Positions 45,340 to 58,118 of a DNA stretch of 64,000 nucleotides are shown here, in pieces; position 1 is the stretch's first letter, and every line of letters starts with the position of its first letter. The notes below the pieces were generated by a model, which worked only from the letters and a program-made list of their open reading frames with translations, was not told the DNA's origin and did not search any database. The stretch covers positions 2,852,001-2,916,000 of the forward strand of contig NZ_JBGBPY010000001.1 of the NCBI RefSeq assembly GCF_041107455.1, read 5' to 3'. The stretch is from Rhodanobacter humi. GTDB lineage: Bacteria > Pseudomonadota > Gammaproteobacteria > Xanthomonadales > Rhodanobacteraceae. The translations under genes and the position numbers were made by a program.

Positions 45340-47118
45340 TCAGGCCGTGGCCGCCTTGCGCGGCATGGCGTCGGCGCCCAGCGCATCGGCCACGCGCTGC
45401 TGTTCCGCGCGCAGGGCGGCGGGCAGGCGTGGAGCGAAGCCGTCGAGATATTCGCCGATGGCCGCGAGTTCGACTTGCCAGCCGGCCCGATCCACCGCGA
45501 GCAGCTCGGCCAGCGTGGCTGCATCCAGCTTCAAGCCGTCGAGCTTGAGTTCGCCGGCGGCGGGCAGGGTGCCGATCGGTGTTTCGGTACCGCGCGCCTT
45601 GCCATCCACGCGCGCGATCATCCACTCCAGCACGCGCAGGTTCTCGCCGAAGCCCGGCCACAGGAACTTGCCGTCCTTGCCCTTGCGGAACCAGTTGACG
45701 TGAAAGATCTTGGGCAGCTTCGCGCCGGGTCGGTCGAACGACAGCCAATGCGCGAAGTAGTCGCCGTAGTGGTAACCGGCGAACGGCTTCATCGCCATCG
45801 AGTCGCGGCGCAGCACGCCGACCGCGCCGGTGGCGGCGGCGGTGGTTTCCGAGCCCATCGCGGCGCCCATCAGCACGCCGTGGGTCCAGTCGCGCGCTTC
45901 CATCACCAGCGGCAGAAGCGAGGGGCGGCGGCCGCCGAACACGATCGCGCTGATCGGCACGCCCTGCGCGTCCTCGGCCTTCGGCGACCAGGTGGGGCAC
46001 TGCTTCGCGCTCACAGTGAAGCGCGAATTCGGATGCGCGGCCGGACCGTTCGCCGGGTCATACGGGCGACCCTGCCAGTCGGTGACCGGCGTGCCGGGCA
46101 GACCTTCCCACCACGGCTGGTTGTCGGCGGTGACGGCGACGTTGGTGAAGATCGTGTCGTGCGCGATGGACTTCAATGCGTTCGGGTTGCTGCTGTCGCT
46201 GGTGCCCGGCGCCACGCCGAAGAAGCCGGCCTCGGGATTGATCGCGTACAGCCGGCCATCCGCGCCGGGGCGCATCCAGCAGATGTCGTCGCCCACCGTC
46301 CACACCTTCCAGCCATCCTTGCGATAGCCCTCGGGCGGAATCAGCATGGCAAGGTTGGTCTTGCCGCAGGCGGAGGGGAAGGCGGCGGCGATGTAATGCG
46401 TGTCGCCCTGCGGATTCTCGATGCCCACGATCAGCATGTGCTCGGCCAGCCAGCCCTCGTCGCGGGCCTGGTTGCTGGCGATGCGCAGCGCGTGGCACTT
46501 CTTGCCCAGCAGCGCGTTGCCGCCGTAGCCGGAGCCGTAGGACTTGATCGTGCGCTCGGCGGGGAAGTGCATGATCCAGCGGCGTTCCGGGTCAAGTTCG
46601 CCGGTGGAGTGCAGGCCCTTCACGAACGCACCCTCGCGCTCGATGCGCTCCTGCGCCGACTTGCCCATGCGGGTCATGATGCGCATGTTGGCGACCACGT
46701 AGGGGCTGTCGGTGATTTCCACGCCGCAGCGCGACAGCGGCGAATCGATCGGGCCCATGCAGTACGGGATCACGTACAGGGTGCGGCCTTCCATGCAGCC
46801 GTCGAACAGCGCGTCGATCTTCGCGTGCGCCTCGGCCGGGGCCATCCAGTGGTTGTTCGGGCCGGCGTCTTCCTGATTCGGGTGGCAGACCAGGGTGAGG
46901 TGTTCCACGCGTGCCACGTCGGACGGGTTGGAGCGATGCAGGTAGCAACCCGGGTGGGTCGCCTGGTTCAGCTCGATCAGGGTGCCGTCGGCCAGCATCT
47001 GCCGCAGCAGCGCCTGGTATTCGGCCTCCGAGCCGTCGCACCAGTGGATCTTCGCGGGGCGGGTTTGTGCCGCCACCTCGCCGACCCAGCGTTCGAGCGC
47101 TTCCAACGTGCTTGCCAT
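45340..47118 (-). CDS. pckG: Phosphoenolpyruvate carboxykinase (GTP)
   Basis: The ATG at 47118, after GAGGA, gives 592 residues. FPSACGKTNLAML is the kinase-1a loop with the reactive cysteine, VGDDICWMRPG is the metal/kinase-2 motif, and NPEAGFFGVAPGTS and YDPANGPAAHPNSRF are further family motifs. The length and the loop cysteine mark the GTP-dependent class. The enzyme makes phosphoenolpyruvate from oxaloacetate in gluconeogenesis. The frame extends 61 residues upstream of the start without similarity. Confidence 0.97.
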   Translation of the reverse strand: MASTLEALERWVGEVAAQTRPAKIHWCDGSEAEYQALLRQMLADGTLIELNQATHPGCYLHRSNPSDVARVEHLTLVCHPNQEDAGPNNHWMAPAEAHAKIDALFDGCMEGRTLYVIPYCMGPIDSPLSRCGVEITDSPYVVANMRIMTRMGKSAQERIEREGAFVKGLHSTGELDPERRWIMHFPAERTIKSYGSGYGGNALLGKKCHALRIASNQARDEGWLAEHMLIVGIENPQGDTHYIAAAFPSACGKTNLAMLIPPEGYRKDGWKVWTVGDDICWMRPGADGRLYAINPEAGFFGVAPGTSDSSNPNALKSIAHDTIFTNVAVTADNQPWWEGLPGTPVTDWQGRPYDPANGPAAHPNSRFTVSAKQCPTWSPKAEDAQGVPISAIVFGGRRPSLLPLVMEARDWTHGVLMGAAMGSETTAAATGAVGVLRRDSMAMKPFAGYHYGDYFAHWLSFDRPGAKLPKIFHVNWFRKGKDGKFLWPGFGENLRVLEWMIARVDGKARGTETPIGTLPAAGELKLDGLKLDAATLAELLAVDRAGWQVELAAIGEYLDGFAPRLPAALRAEQQRVADALGADAMPRKAATA

Positions 47119-47155
47119 CGTGTCCTCACTGGTCTTGAGAAAAAAAAGTGGAGGA

Positions 47156-47184
47156 ACCGTAGTTTGCACGCACTGGCATTGCAA
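47156..47184 (-). promoter_or_regulatory. Candidate pckG promoter
   Basis: On the minus strand TTGCAA (47184-47179) and TACGGT (47161-47156) are 17 bp apart, about 40 bp before the ATG. A run of eight A (T on the transcript) lies in the leader. Confidence 0.4.
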
Positions 47185-47197
47185 GGATGCTTGCAGC

Positions 47198-47222
47198 AAA
47201 AAATCGCCGGGAGCGATTTTTG
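47198..47222 (-). terminator. Terminator downstream of the TetR gene (second)
   Basis: The stem AAAAATCGC (47199-47207) with GCGATTTTT (47213-47221) gives on the minus strand a hairpin ending in TTTTTT. It separates tetR from the pckG promoter. Confidence 0.75.
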
Positions 47223-47274
47223 ACATCGTGCAAGCGATGGTCCGAAGGGCGGCTACCGAGGAGGGTGGCCGCAA

Positions 47275-47296
47275 AAACGGCGCCGCAGCGCCGTTT
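47275..47296 (-). terminator. Terminator downstream of the TetR gene (first)
   Basis: AAACGGCGC (47275-47283) pairs with GCGCCGTTT (47288-47296). Read on the minus strand it is followed by TTTTTG. With the element at 47198-47222 it forms a tandem terminator. Confidence 0.75.
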
Positions 47297-47318
47297 CGCA
47301 AGCTCTCGTGAGGGTGGA

Positions 47319-47897
47319 TCAGGCCGGGATCAGGGTGGCGATCATGTGCTCCACGTAGGCGTCGAATTCCTCGTGGTTGATGCGCGGCAGGCCCAGGGTG
47401 AAGTTCAGTTGCAGGAAACCGACGTAGGCGGCGTAGGTGAGCCGCGCGCGGTTCAGCGCCTCGCGCGGCGGCAGGCCGGCCTCGCGATAGGCGGTGTTGA
47501 GGAATTCGGTGCGCCGCTGCGACACGCGCGCCATCACCGGCACCACCAGTGGGTGGTCCAGCGCCTTCAGCAGGGCGGCGTAGACGCGGTGCGGCTGCAC
47601 CTCGTGCGCCACGCGGCGGAACAGCTCAGGCAGGCGCAGGCGCGGGTCGGCGATCTGCTCGATCTGGCCCAGCACCTCGCGCTCGCCGTATTGCTCCCAG
47701 CGTTCCAGCGCCGCCTGCAACAAGGCCTCGCGGGTGCGGAAGTGCCAGTAGAAGCTGCCCTTGGTGACGCCCAGCTGGCGGGCCAGGGCCTCGACCGCCA
47801 GCGCGCCCACGCCCTGATCGGCGATCATCTGCAGGGCGGCAACCTCCCAATCTTCCGCGGTGAGGCGGGTGCGTTCCGGTTTGGGGCTGGAATCCAT
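47319..47897 (-). CDS. TetR-family transcriptional regulator
   Basis: The ATG at 47897 gives 192 residues. The N-terminal helix-turn-helix is GVGALAVEALARQLGVTKGSFYWHF (about residues 29-53 as the recognised segment), and the C-terminal helical domain would bind the ligand. The gene is divergent from the hydrolase-fadE genes, with an inverted repeat over the hydrolase start, so it probably represses them and perhaps itself. An acyl-CoA or fatty-acid-like ligand is likely from the target genes. Confidence 0.93.
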   Translation of the reverse strand: MDSSPKPERTRLTAEDWEVAALQMIADQGVGALAVEALARQLGVTKGSFYWHFRTREALLQAALERWEQYGEREVLGQIEQIADPRLRLPELFRRVAHEVQPHRVYAALLKALDHPLVVPVMARVSQRRTEFLNTAYREAGLPPREALNRARLTYAAYVGFLQLNFTLGLPRINHEEFDAYVEHMIATLIPA

Positions 47898-47979
47898 GAC
47901 CGTATGGTAGCCGCTGTGCCCCGCTTTGTAATCCACGGCGACGTCGATGCGGGCGGGTTGACGAGGCCGGATCGGGCGA

Positions 47980-47999
47980 TCCATACTCGTCCGTATGGA
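47980..47999. promoter_or_regulatory. Candidate TetR operator overlapping a start codon
   Basis: TCCATAC-N6-GTATGGA is a perfect 7-bp inverted repeat and covers the ATG (47995) of the hydrolase gene. A half site, CCGTATGG, recurs 5 bp upstream of the TetR start at about 47900-47907. Spacing and symmetry are those of TetR-family sites. Confidence 0.6.
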
Positions 48000-48912
48000 A
48001 AAGTTTGCGCCATCGATGCCAGCCAGCGGCACCGGGTACGTCGCCACCGCCGACGGCCTGCGCCTGGCCGTGGAAACCTGCGGCGCCGCGGACGCGCCGA
48101 CCCTGCTGTTCGCGCACGGTTTCGGCCAGACCCGTGGCGCCTGGGGCGGCACGGTCGCCGCGCTGGCGGCACAGGGTTGCCGCTGCGTGAGCTACGACGC
48201 ACGCGGCCACGGCGAGAGCGGGCGACTGCCGGACGGCGCGGACTCCAAAGTCGGTTACCACATGCAGCAGTTCGCCGACGACATGCTGGCGCTGGCCCGC
48301 GCGCAGCCCGAACCGCCGGTGCTGGTGGGCGCCTCGATGGGCGGCCTGCTTGGCCTGGTGGCGGCGGGCGAGACGCGGCCACCCCCGTTCCGCGCGCTGG
48401 TGCTGGTGGACATCACGCCGCGTTGGGAGACGAAGGGCGTGGAGCGCATCCTCGCCTTCATGCAGGCGCATCCGGACGGCTTCGCCGATTACGCCGAGGC
48501 CGCCGAGCAGATCGCGAGCTACCTGCCGCACCGCACGGGTCGCAAGAGCGAGGAACAACTCAAGCCTTTATTGCGCGAAGGTGCTGATGGCCGCCTGCGC
48601 TGGCATTGGGATCCGGCCCTGCTGGCCAGCGGCCTGGTCGCCGAGAGCGAGCGCTATCAGCCGCGCCTGTTCGCCGCCGCCGCGCAGGTGGACGTGCCGG
48701 TGCTGTTGCTCTCGGGTGCGCGCAGCGACGTGGTCTCGCACGCCACGGTTGCCGAATTCCTGCAGCTGGTGCCGCACGCGCGCCACGTCGAGGTGGCCGG
48801 CGCCACCCACATGCTGGCGGGCGACGCCAACGACGCCTTCACCCGCGAGATCGCAAGTTTCATTCGTACCCTGGACGATGCGGGGGCCCGGCCGGGCGAA
48901 CGCATCGCATGA
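47995..48912 (+). CDS. Alpha/beta-fold hydrolase
   Basis: This 305-residue protein has the oxyanion segment FAHGFGQTRGAW (about 38-49), the nucleophile elbow VGASMGGLLG (about 108-117, Ser in the centre) and a C-terminal ATHMLAGD catalytic histidine. It is of the epoxide hydrolase/esterase type without a signal peptide. The fadE gene starts 20 bp later, so the two are probably co-transcribed under TetR control. Thioester or ester release in lipid degradation is a likely role, not proven. Confidence 0.9.
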   Translation: MEKFAPSMPASGTGYVATADGLRLAVETCGAADAPTLLFAHGFGQTRGAWGGTVAALAAQGCRCVSYDARGHGESGRLPDGADSKVGYHMQQFADDMLALARAQPEPPVLVGASMGGLLGLVAAGETRPPPFRALVLVDITPRWETKGVERILAFMQAHPDGFADYAEAAEQIASYLPHRTGRKSEEQLKPLLREGADGRLRWHWDPALLASGLVAESERYQPRLFAAAAQVDVPVLLLSGARSDVVSHATVAEFLQLVPHARHVEVAGATHMLAGDANDAFTREIASFIRTLDDAGARPGERIA

Positions 48913-48931
48913 CCGCAGCGAGGATGTCGAG

Positions 48932-51406
48932 ATGGCCGTGATACTGACCCTGCTGGCGGCGCTCATCGCGAGCGGCGCCTGTGCCTACCACCGCAGCAGC
49001 CTACGCACGTTCGCGGTGGCGGCGCCCGTGGCCACCCTGGTCGTGGGCCTCGTGGCCGGCGCGCCGTGGACGACGATCATCCTGCTGATCGTCGAACTGG
49101 GCATCGCGGTGCCGTTGCTGATGGATTCGTTCCGTCGCCGGCAGATCACCGCGCCGCTCTTGAAGATGTTCGCCAAGGTCACGCCGAAGCTGTCGGAGAC
49201 CGAGCAGACCGCGCTGGAGGCCGGCACGGTGGGTTTCGAGGGCGAACTGTTCTCCGGCAAGCCGGACTGGAGCGAGCTGCTCAAGCAGCCGAAGCCCGAA
49301 CTGAGCGTGGAGGAGCAGGCCTTCCTCGACGGCCCGGTGGAAGAACTCTGCGCGATGATCGACGACTGGCAGATCACCCACGAGTTGGCCGACCTGCCGC
49401 CGGAGATCTGGGATTTCATCAAGAAGCACCGCTTCTTCGGCATGATCATCCCGAAGCAGTACGGCGGCCTGCAGTTTTCGGCACTGGCGCATTCGGCGGT
49501 GCTGCAGAAGCTTTCCACCATGTCGGCCACGGTCGCCTCCACCGTGGCCGTGCCGAACTCGCTGGGTCCGGCAGAACTGCTGCTGCACTACGGCTCGGAC
49601 GAGCAGAAGAACCACTACCTGCCGCGCTTGGCGGTGGGCGAGGAGATTCCCTGCTTCGCGCTGACCGGCCCGTACGCCGGCTCCGACGCCACCTCGATTC
49701 CCGACGTGGGCATCGTCTGCAAGCAGGTCGTCGATGGCGTCGAGACGCTGGGCATCCGGCTCACCTTCGACAAGCGCTACATCACCCTGGCGCCGATCGC
49801 CACCGTGGTGGGCCTGGCCTTCCGCATGTACGACCCCGAGCACCTGCTGGGCGACAAGGAGGATCTCGGCATCACCCTCGCGCTGCTGCCGCGCTCCACC
49901 CAGGGCCTGCAGATCGGCCGGCGGCATTTCCCGCTGAACATCCCGTTCCAGAACGGCCCGATCCACGGCAAGGACGTGTTCGCGCCGCTGTCCGTGCTGA
50001 TTGGCGGCCCGCACATGGCCGGCCACGGCTGGCGCATGCTGGTGGAATGCCTGTCGGTGGGTCGCGCGATTTCGCTGCCGTCGAATGCGACGGGCGCGAT
50101 GCGCGGTTCGGCCGCGGCCACCGGTGCCTATGCGCGCATGCGCAAGCAGTTCGGTCTCGCGATCGCCCGCTTCGAGGGCGTGGAAGAGGCGCTGGCGCGC
50201 ATCGGCGGGCTCACCTACGCCACCACGGCGTTGTCGCGCGCCACCGCGGCGGCGGTGGATCGCGGCGAGCGGCCGGCGGTGCCCTCGGCGATCGCCAAGT
50301 ACCACGCCACCGAATGGGCGCGCGTGGTGGCCGGCGACACCATGGACGTGCACGGCGGCAAGGCGGTGCAGCTGGGCCCGAAGAACTACGCCGGCCGCGG
50401 CTGGGCCTGCGTGCCGATCGCGATCACGGTGGAAGGCGCGAACATCATGACGCGCAGCCTGATGATCTTCGGCCAGGGCGCGATCCGCTGCCATCCCTAC
50501 GTGCTGCAGGAAATGGAGGCGCTGTCCATCGTCGACTACAGCCAGCGGCTGCGCCGATTCGACAAGGCGCTGTTCGGCCATATCGGCTTCGGCCTCTCCA
50601 ACGCCGTGCGCAGCTTCGCGATGGGCCTGTCCGGCGGCCGCATGGGCGATGCCGCGGGTGACGCCTACACGCGCCGCTACTACCGCAAGCTCAACCGCTA
50701 CTCCGCGGCGCTGGCGCTGTGCGCCGACACCTTCATGGGCGTGCTGGGCGGCAAGCTGAAATTCAAGGAGAAGCTCTCCGCGCGCCTCGGCGACGTGCTG
50801 AGCTATCTCTACATCGCCAGCGCCATGCTCAAGCGCTACGAGGACACCGGCCGGCCGGAGGCGGATCGCCCGTTCCTTGCCTGGGGCTTCCACGAATGCA
50901 TGTGGCTGATCCAGAACGCGCTGGACGGCGCGATCCGCAATTTCCCGGTGCGCCCGGTGGCCTGGCTGCTGCGTGCGCTGGTGTTCCCGTTCGGCCGCCG
51001 CGAGGTGCCGCCGTCCGATCGCCTCGGCCGTCGCGTGGCCGCGCTGCTCACCGCGCCGAACGAGGCGCGCGACCGCCTGGTCGAATGGGTGTATCTCAAG
51101 CCCACGGCGAACAACACGGTGGGCCGCATGAACGCGCTGCTGCCCGACGTGATCGCCGCCGAGCCGGTGGAGCGCAAGTTCCTGAAGGGCCTGAAGGCCG
51201 GCCAGTTCAAGGCGCACGACTACGATGGCCAACTGGCCGAGGCGCTGGCCGCCGGCGTGGTGACCCAGGCCGAGCACGACTTGCTCAAGCGCGTGCACGT
51301 GGCGGTGTTCGAGTTCATCTCGGTGGACGACTTCGATCCGGACGAGCTGCGTGCGGCGGTGACACGTGCGGACGAGCGCCGGAAGAAGCTGGCCGACGCG
51401 GCCTGA
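48932..51406 (+). CDS. fadE: FadE-type acyl-CoA dehydrogenase
   Basis: The 824-residue product starts at the ATG at 48932. Two N-terminal hydrophobic segments (3-20 and 30-62) are followed by an acyl-CoA dehydrogenase core with EEIPCFALTGPYAGSDATS, GRAISLPSNATGAM and DVHGGKAVQLGPKNYAGR, and by the C-terminal DUF1974 part typical of E. coli FadE. It catalyses the first step of fatty acid beta-oxidation and would donate electrons to the ETF encoded at 10299-12101. Expression is likely controlled by the TetR protein. Confidence 0.95.
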   Translation: MAVILTLLAALIASGACAYHRSSLRTFAVAAPVATLVVGLVAGAPWTTIILLIVELGIAVPLLMDSFRRRQITAPLLKMFAKVTPKLSETEQTALEAGTVGFEGELFSGKPDWSELLKQPKPELSVEEQAFLDGPVEELCAMIDDWQITHELADLPPEIWDFIKKHRFFGMIIPKQYGGLQFSALAHSAVLQKLSTMSATVASTVAVPNSLGPAELLLHYGSDEQKNHYLPRLAVGEEIPCFALTGPYAGSDATSIPDVGIVCKQVVDGVETLGIRLTFDKRYITLAPIATVVGLAFRMYDPEHLLGDKEDLGITLALLPRSTQGLQIGRRHFPLNIPFQNGPIHGKDVFAPLSVLIGGPHMAGHGWRMLVECLSVGRAISLPSNATGAMRGSAAATGAYARMRKQFGLAIARFEGVEEALARIGGLTYATTALSRATAAAVDRGERPAVPSAIAKYHATEWARVVAGDTMDVHGGKAVQLGPKNYAGRGWACVPIAITVEGANIMTRSLMIFGQGAIRCHPYVLQEMEALSIVDYSQRLRRFDKALFGHIGFGLSNAVRSFAMGLSGGRMGDAAGDAYTRRYYRKLNRYSAALALCADTFMGVLGGKLKFKEKLSARLGDVLSYLYIASAMLKRYEDTGRPEADRPFLAWGFHECMWLIQNALDGAIRNFPVRPVAWLLRALVFPFGRREVPPSDRLGRRVAALLTAPNEARDRLVEWVYLKPTANNTVGRMNALLPDVIAAEPVERKFLKGLKAGQFKAHDYDGQLAEALAAGVVTQAEHDLLKRVHVAVFEFISVDDFDPDELRAAVTRADERRKKLADAA

Positions 51407-51431
51407 GTCGCGTCGCGATATTGGGATAGAG

Positions 51432-51456
51432 GAACGGGGCGTGCGTTGCCCCGTTC
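51432..51456 (+). terminator. Hairpin between fadE and the DUF4442 gene
   Basis: GAACGGGGC (51432-51440) pairs with GCCCCGTTC (51448-51456). It is followed by CTTCT only, so it may attenuate rather than end transcription. Confidence 0.5.
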
Positions 51457-51476
51457 GCTTCTCGGGAGCCAAGTGC

Positions 51477-51947
51477 ATGAGCGAGTCGCTGAAACTCTGG
51501 CACCGGCTTTCCCGGTGGCCCGCCGGGCGCTGGCTGTACGGCCGGCTGATCTGCTTCAAGGCGCCGTACTTCGCCACCATCGCGCCGCGCTTCGTGGCGC
51601 TGGCGCCGGGGCGCTGCGAGATCGCGATACGCGACCGCCGCCGCGTGCACAACCACATCGGCACCGTGCACGCGATCGCGCTGTGCAACCTCGCCGAGCT
51701 GAGCGGCGGCATGCTGACCGACGCCAGCATCCCTGACTCGATGCGCTGGATTCCCAGGGGGATGACGGTGGAATACCTGGCCAAGGCGCGCGGCACCATG
51801 CACGCCGTTGCCACGCCGGATGCGCCGGCGGTGGAGGCGCCTGCCGGTTATGCCTGGCCGGTGCGGATCAGCGTGTGCGACGACGCGGGCGAGGAAGTGT
51901 TTCGCGCGCGCATCGACATGTGGTTGTCGCCACGGCGCCGGGATTGA
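51477..51947 (+). CDS. DUF4442 hotdog-fold thioesterase-like protein
   Basis: From the ATG at 51477 (GGGAG upstream) this is a 156-residue protein with the hotdog pattern PRFVALAPGRCEIAIRDRRRVHNHIGTVHAIALCNLAEL followed by RWIPRGMTVEYLAKARG (given here as two recognised blocks). Members of this family resemble acyl-CoA thioesterases. Its position directly after fadE supports an acyl-CoA role. The catalytic residue is not assigned. Confidence 0.85.
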   Translation: MSESLKLWHRLSRWPAGRWLYGRLICFKAPYFATIAPRFVALAPGRCEIAIRDRRRVHNHIGTVHAIALCNLAELSGGMLTDASIPDSMRWIPRGMTVEYLAKARGTMHAVATPDAPAVEAPAGYAWPVRISVCDDAGEEVFRARIDMWLSPRRRD

Positions 51948-51951
51948 TCGC

Positions 51952-52953
51952 TCAGGCGGCGTGCGCCACGTCGAGCAGGCAGCGGTTCTTGCCCGCCCGC
52001 TTGGCCTCGTAGAGCGCGCGGTCGGCGGCCTGGATCAGGGCTTCGTCCGAGGGCGTGCCGGAGTTCCACAGCGCGATGCCGATGCTGGCGCTGACCCGCG
52101 CCACCACCTCGCCGGCGGGGCCGGGCAGGGGATAGGGCAGGGCCAGCGTGTCGCACAGCTGCTGGCAGCGTTCGAGCAGCAGCGGCAGTTGCGCGGCGTC
52201 CTCGAGGATCAGCGCGAACTCGTCGCCACCCAGCCGCGCCACGGTGTCGCCCGCGCGCACGTGCGCCCGCAGGCGCACGGCGATGGACTGGAGCAGGGCG
52301 TCGCCGACCGGATGGCCGTGGGTGTCGTTGACCGCCTTGAAACCGTCGATGTCGAGCATCGCCATCGCGAAGCCGCGCCCGGGCGCCTGCGCGATGGCCT
52401 GGTGCAGGCGCTCGTGGAACAGCGCGCGGTTCGGCAGGCCGGTGAGCATGTCGTGGGTGGCCTGATGGCGCACCTGCGCCTCGGCGCGCTGGCGCTCGGC
52501 GATCTCCGCCTGCAGCTGGCGGTTGCGCTCGCCCAGTTCGCCCAGCGCCTGCTGCAGTTCCATGCGCGCGTTGTAGAGGTCGAGGAACACGCGCACCTTC
52601 GAGCGCAGGATCACGTCGTTGATCGGCTTGGCGATGTAGTCCACCGCGCCGGAGCGGTAGCCCTTCAGGCGGTCGACGTCGTCGGCGTAGGCGGCGGTGA
52701 CGAAGATCACCGGCGTGTCGCGCAACTGCTCGGTCTCGCCGAGCAGGGTGGCCACCTCGAAGCCGTCCATGTCGGGCATGTTGACGTCGAGCAGGATCAG
52801 CGCGAACGCCTGTTCCAGGCACAGCGCCAGCGCCTCGTTGCCGCTGGTGGCCTCGACCAGTTCGGCGCCGCAGTCACCGAGCAGGTGGCGCATCGCCACC
52901 AGGTTCGCGCGGGTGTCATCGACGATCAGGAGCTTCGGACGCAGGTCGGTCAT
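51952..52953 (-). CDS. Response regulator with GGDEF diguanylate cyclase output
   Basis: From the ATG at 52953 this is a 333-residue protein. A receiver domain (5-122) has Asp12, Asp13, the phospho-acceptor Asp56 (LLDVNMP) and Lys109. A coiled coil (128-165) leads to a GGDEF domain with intact GGDEF at 242-246 and an I-site RAGD at 233-236, so product inhibition should work. It would make c-di-GMP when phosphorylated by the kinase encoded upstream. It is the last gene of the operon, and its start overlaps cheB by 4 bp. It resembles WspR/PleD-type outputs. Confidence 0.95.
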   Translation of the reverse strand: MTDLRPKLLIVDDTRANLVAMRHLLGDCGAELVEATSGNEALALCLEQAFALILLDVNMPDMDGFEVATLLGETEQLRDTPVIFVTAAYADDVDRLKGYRSGAVDYIAKPINDVILRSKVRVFLDLYNARMELQQALGELGERNRQLQAEIAERQRAEAQVRHQATHDMLTGLPNRALFHERLHQAIAQAPGRGFAMAMLDIDGFKAVNDTHGHPVGDALLQSIAVRLRAHVRAGDTVARLGGDEFALILEDAAQLPLLLERCQQLCDTLALPYPLPGPAGEVVARVSASIGIALWNSGTPSDEALIQAADRALYEAKRAGKNRCLLDVAHAA

Positions 52954-53519
52954 GGCAGGCACAGCTGGTTGAGCAGGGGGGCGATCGCATCCAGCGGTAC
53001 GCAATGGTCGGCACCGGCGCGGGCTAGCGCCGCCTGCGGCATCGCGCTGGCCAGCGCGTCGTCCGGCGACTGCACGATCGCGCAGCCACCCAGCCGGCGC
53101 AACTCGCGCAGGCCGTCGGCGCCGTCGGCGTTCGCGCCGCTGAGCACCACGCCAACCAGGGCGTTGCGCCATGCTGCGGCAGCGGAGGCGAACAGCACGT
53201 CAATGGAAGGCCGCACCAGGTTCACGCGCGGATCCGTCGACAGCGTGAAGTGCAGGTCGCGTTCCACCAGCAGATGGTAGCCGGCGGGTGCAACCTGCAC
53301 CGTGCCGCCGCGCACGGCTTCGCGCTCGGCCGCCTCGATCACCGGCAGCCGCGAGGCGCGGGCCAGCAGTTCGCACAGCAGCGCCACCGTTTCCGAGCCG
53401 GTGTGGCAGCAGACCAGCACCGCCTGCGGCAGGCGCGGATCGAGTCCGCCCAGCACGACCTTCAGCGCCTCGGGGCCGCCGGCCGAACAGCCCAGCACGA
53501 TCGCGGCCGGGCGCGTCAT
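52950..53519 (-). CDS. cheB: CheB-type methylesterase domain protein
   Basis: The 189-residue protein is only the CheB catalytic domain: Ser12 (GCSAGGP), His39 (CCHTG) and Asp132 (SGANADG) form the triad. The receiver domain of normal CheB is missing. It would remove methyl groups from glutamates of a chemoreceptor or sensor. It overlaps cheR and the GGDEF gene by 4 bp each. Confidence 0.93.
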   Translation of the reverse strand: MTRPAAIVLGCSAGGPEALKVVLGGLDPRLPQAVLVCCHTGSETVALLCELLARASRLPVIEAAEREAVRGGTVQVAPAGYHLLVERDLHFTLSTDPRVNLVRPSIDVLFASAAAAWRNALVGVVLSGANADGADGLRELRRLGGCAIVQSPDDALASAMPQAALARAGADHCVPLDAIAPLLNQLCLP

Positions 53520-54370
53520 GGCCGCCGTTCCGTCGCCGTCGGGCCGATGTGCCGGTAGATGCGCAGGTTGGCGTCGATGGGCGTGAAGTCGGCTTCCGCG
53601 GCGCCCGGGCGCTCGCGCAGCCCCAGGCAGAGGAAGCCGCCGCGCACCAGCGAGTCGCGGAACAGCGCGAGGCTGCGCTGTTGCAGCGGGTTGGAAAAGT
53701 AGATCAGCACGTTGCGGCACAGCACCAGTTGCGCCTCGCAGAACACCGCGTCGGCCGCCAGGTTGTGCTGGGCGAAGGTGACGTGGCGGCGCAGCCGGCC
53801 ATCGAGCTTGAGCAGGCCGTAGCGCGCGCTGCAGTAGTCGGACAGCGAATGGTTGCCGCCGGCCGCCAGATAATTGCGCGACCACTGCTGCGCCGAGCGC
53901 AGCGGGTAGATGCCTTCGCGCGCACGCTCCAGCGCTTGCGCGCTGAGGTCGGTGGCGAAGATCTGGCTGCGCTCGTACAGCCCGGCCTCCTCCAGCAGGA
54001 TCGCCAGCGAATACACCTCCTCGCCGTGGGCGCAGCCCGCCTGCCAGATCGTGAGTTGCGGCCAGGAGGCGAGCAGCGGCAATACCTGCTCGCGCAGCGC
54101 GCGGAACACGGACGGGTCGCGGAACATGTCCGAGGCCGGCACCGACAGGCCTTCCAGCAGCTGCGGCAGCAGGGCCGGCTCGTGCAGCAGGCGATGGGTG
54201 AGCGCGCTGATCGCGCCGTCGCCGTGGCGTTGCGCGAGCTGGCGCACGCGGCGCAGCAGCGAGGCCGGCGCGTACTGGCCGAAGTCGTAGCCGTGGCGCC
54301 GCCGCATCGCCTCGACGAACAGGTCCAGTTCGATGCCTTCGAGTTCGAGGTCGTCCGGCGGATGGTCCAC
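53516..54370 (-). CDS. cheR: CheR-type glutamate methyltransferase
   Basis: The most likely start is the GTG at 54370, 8 bp after the kinase stop with TGAGG in front; this gives 284 residues. The SAM-binding WQAGCAHGEEVYSLAI (about 115-130), FATDLSAQALERAREGIYP and the NVLIYF segment are CheR features. The N-terminal helical subdomain is present. It pairs with the CheB domain. Without a chemoreceptor gene nearby, the likely substrate is the kinase itself or a remote receptor. Confidence 0.92.
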   Translation of the reverse strand: MDHPPDDLELEGIELDLFVEAMRRRHGYDFGQYAPASLLRRVRQLAQRHGDGAISALTHRLLHEPALLPQLLEGLSVPASDMFRDPSVFRALREQVLPLLASWPQLTIWQAGCAHGEEVYSLAILLEEAGLYERSQIFATDLSAQALERAREGIYPLRSAQQWSRNYLAAGGNHSLSDYCSARYGLLKLDGRLRRHVTFAQHNLAADAVFCEAQLVLCRNVLIYFSNPLQQRSLALFRDSLVRGGFLCLGLRERPGAAEADFTPIDANLRIYRHIGPTATERRP

Positions 54371-54378
54371 TTTTGGCC

Positions 54379-58005
<3,627 letters not shown>

Positions 58006-58118
58006 GGTCGTGTCGCCGAACGTTTCGAAGGGCTGGCCGGCGCACGTTCCTGCCGTGCGCGGGTGTGGCGCACAGGGTAACCGCTGCGGGCGTCAAGCCA
58101 TAGCCGGCGACCGCCCGG

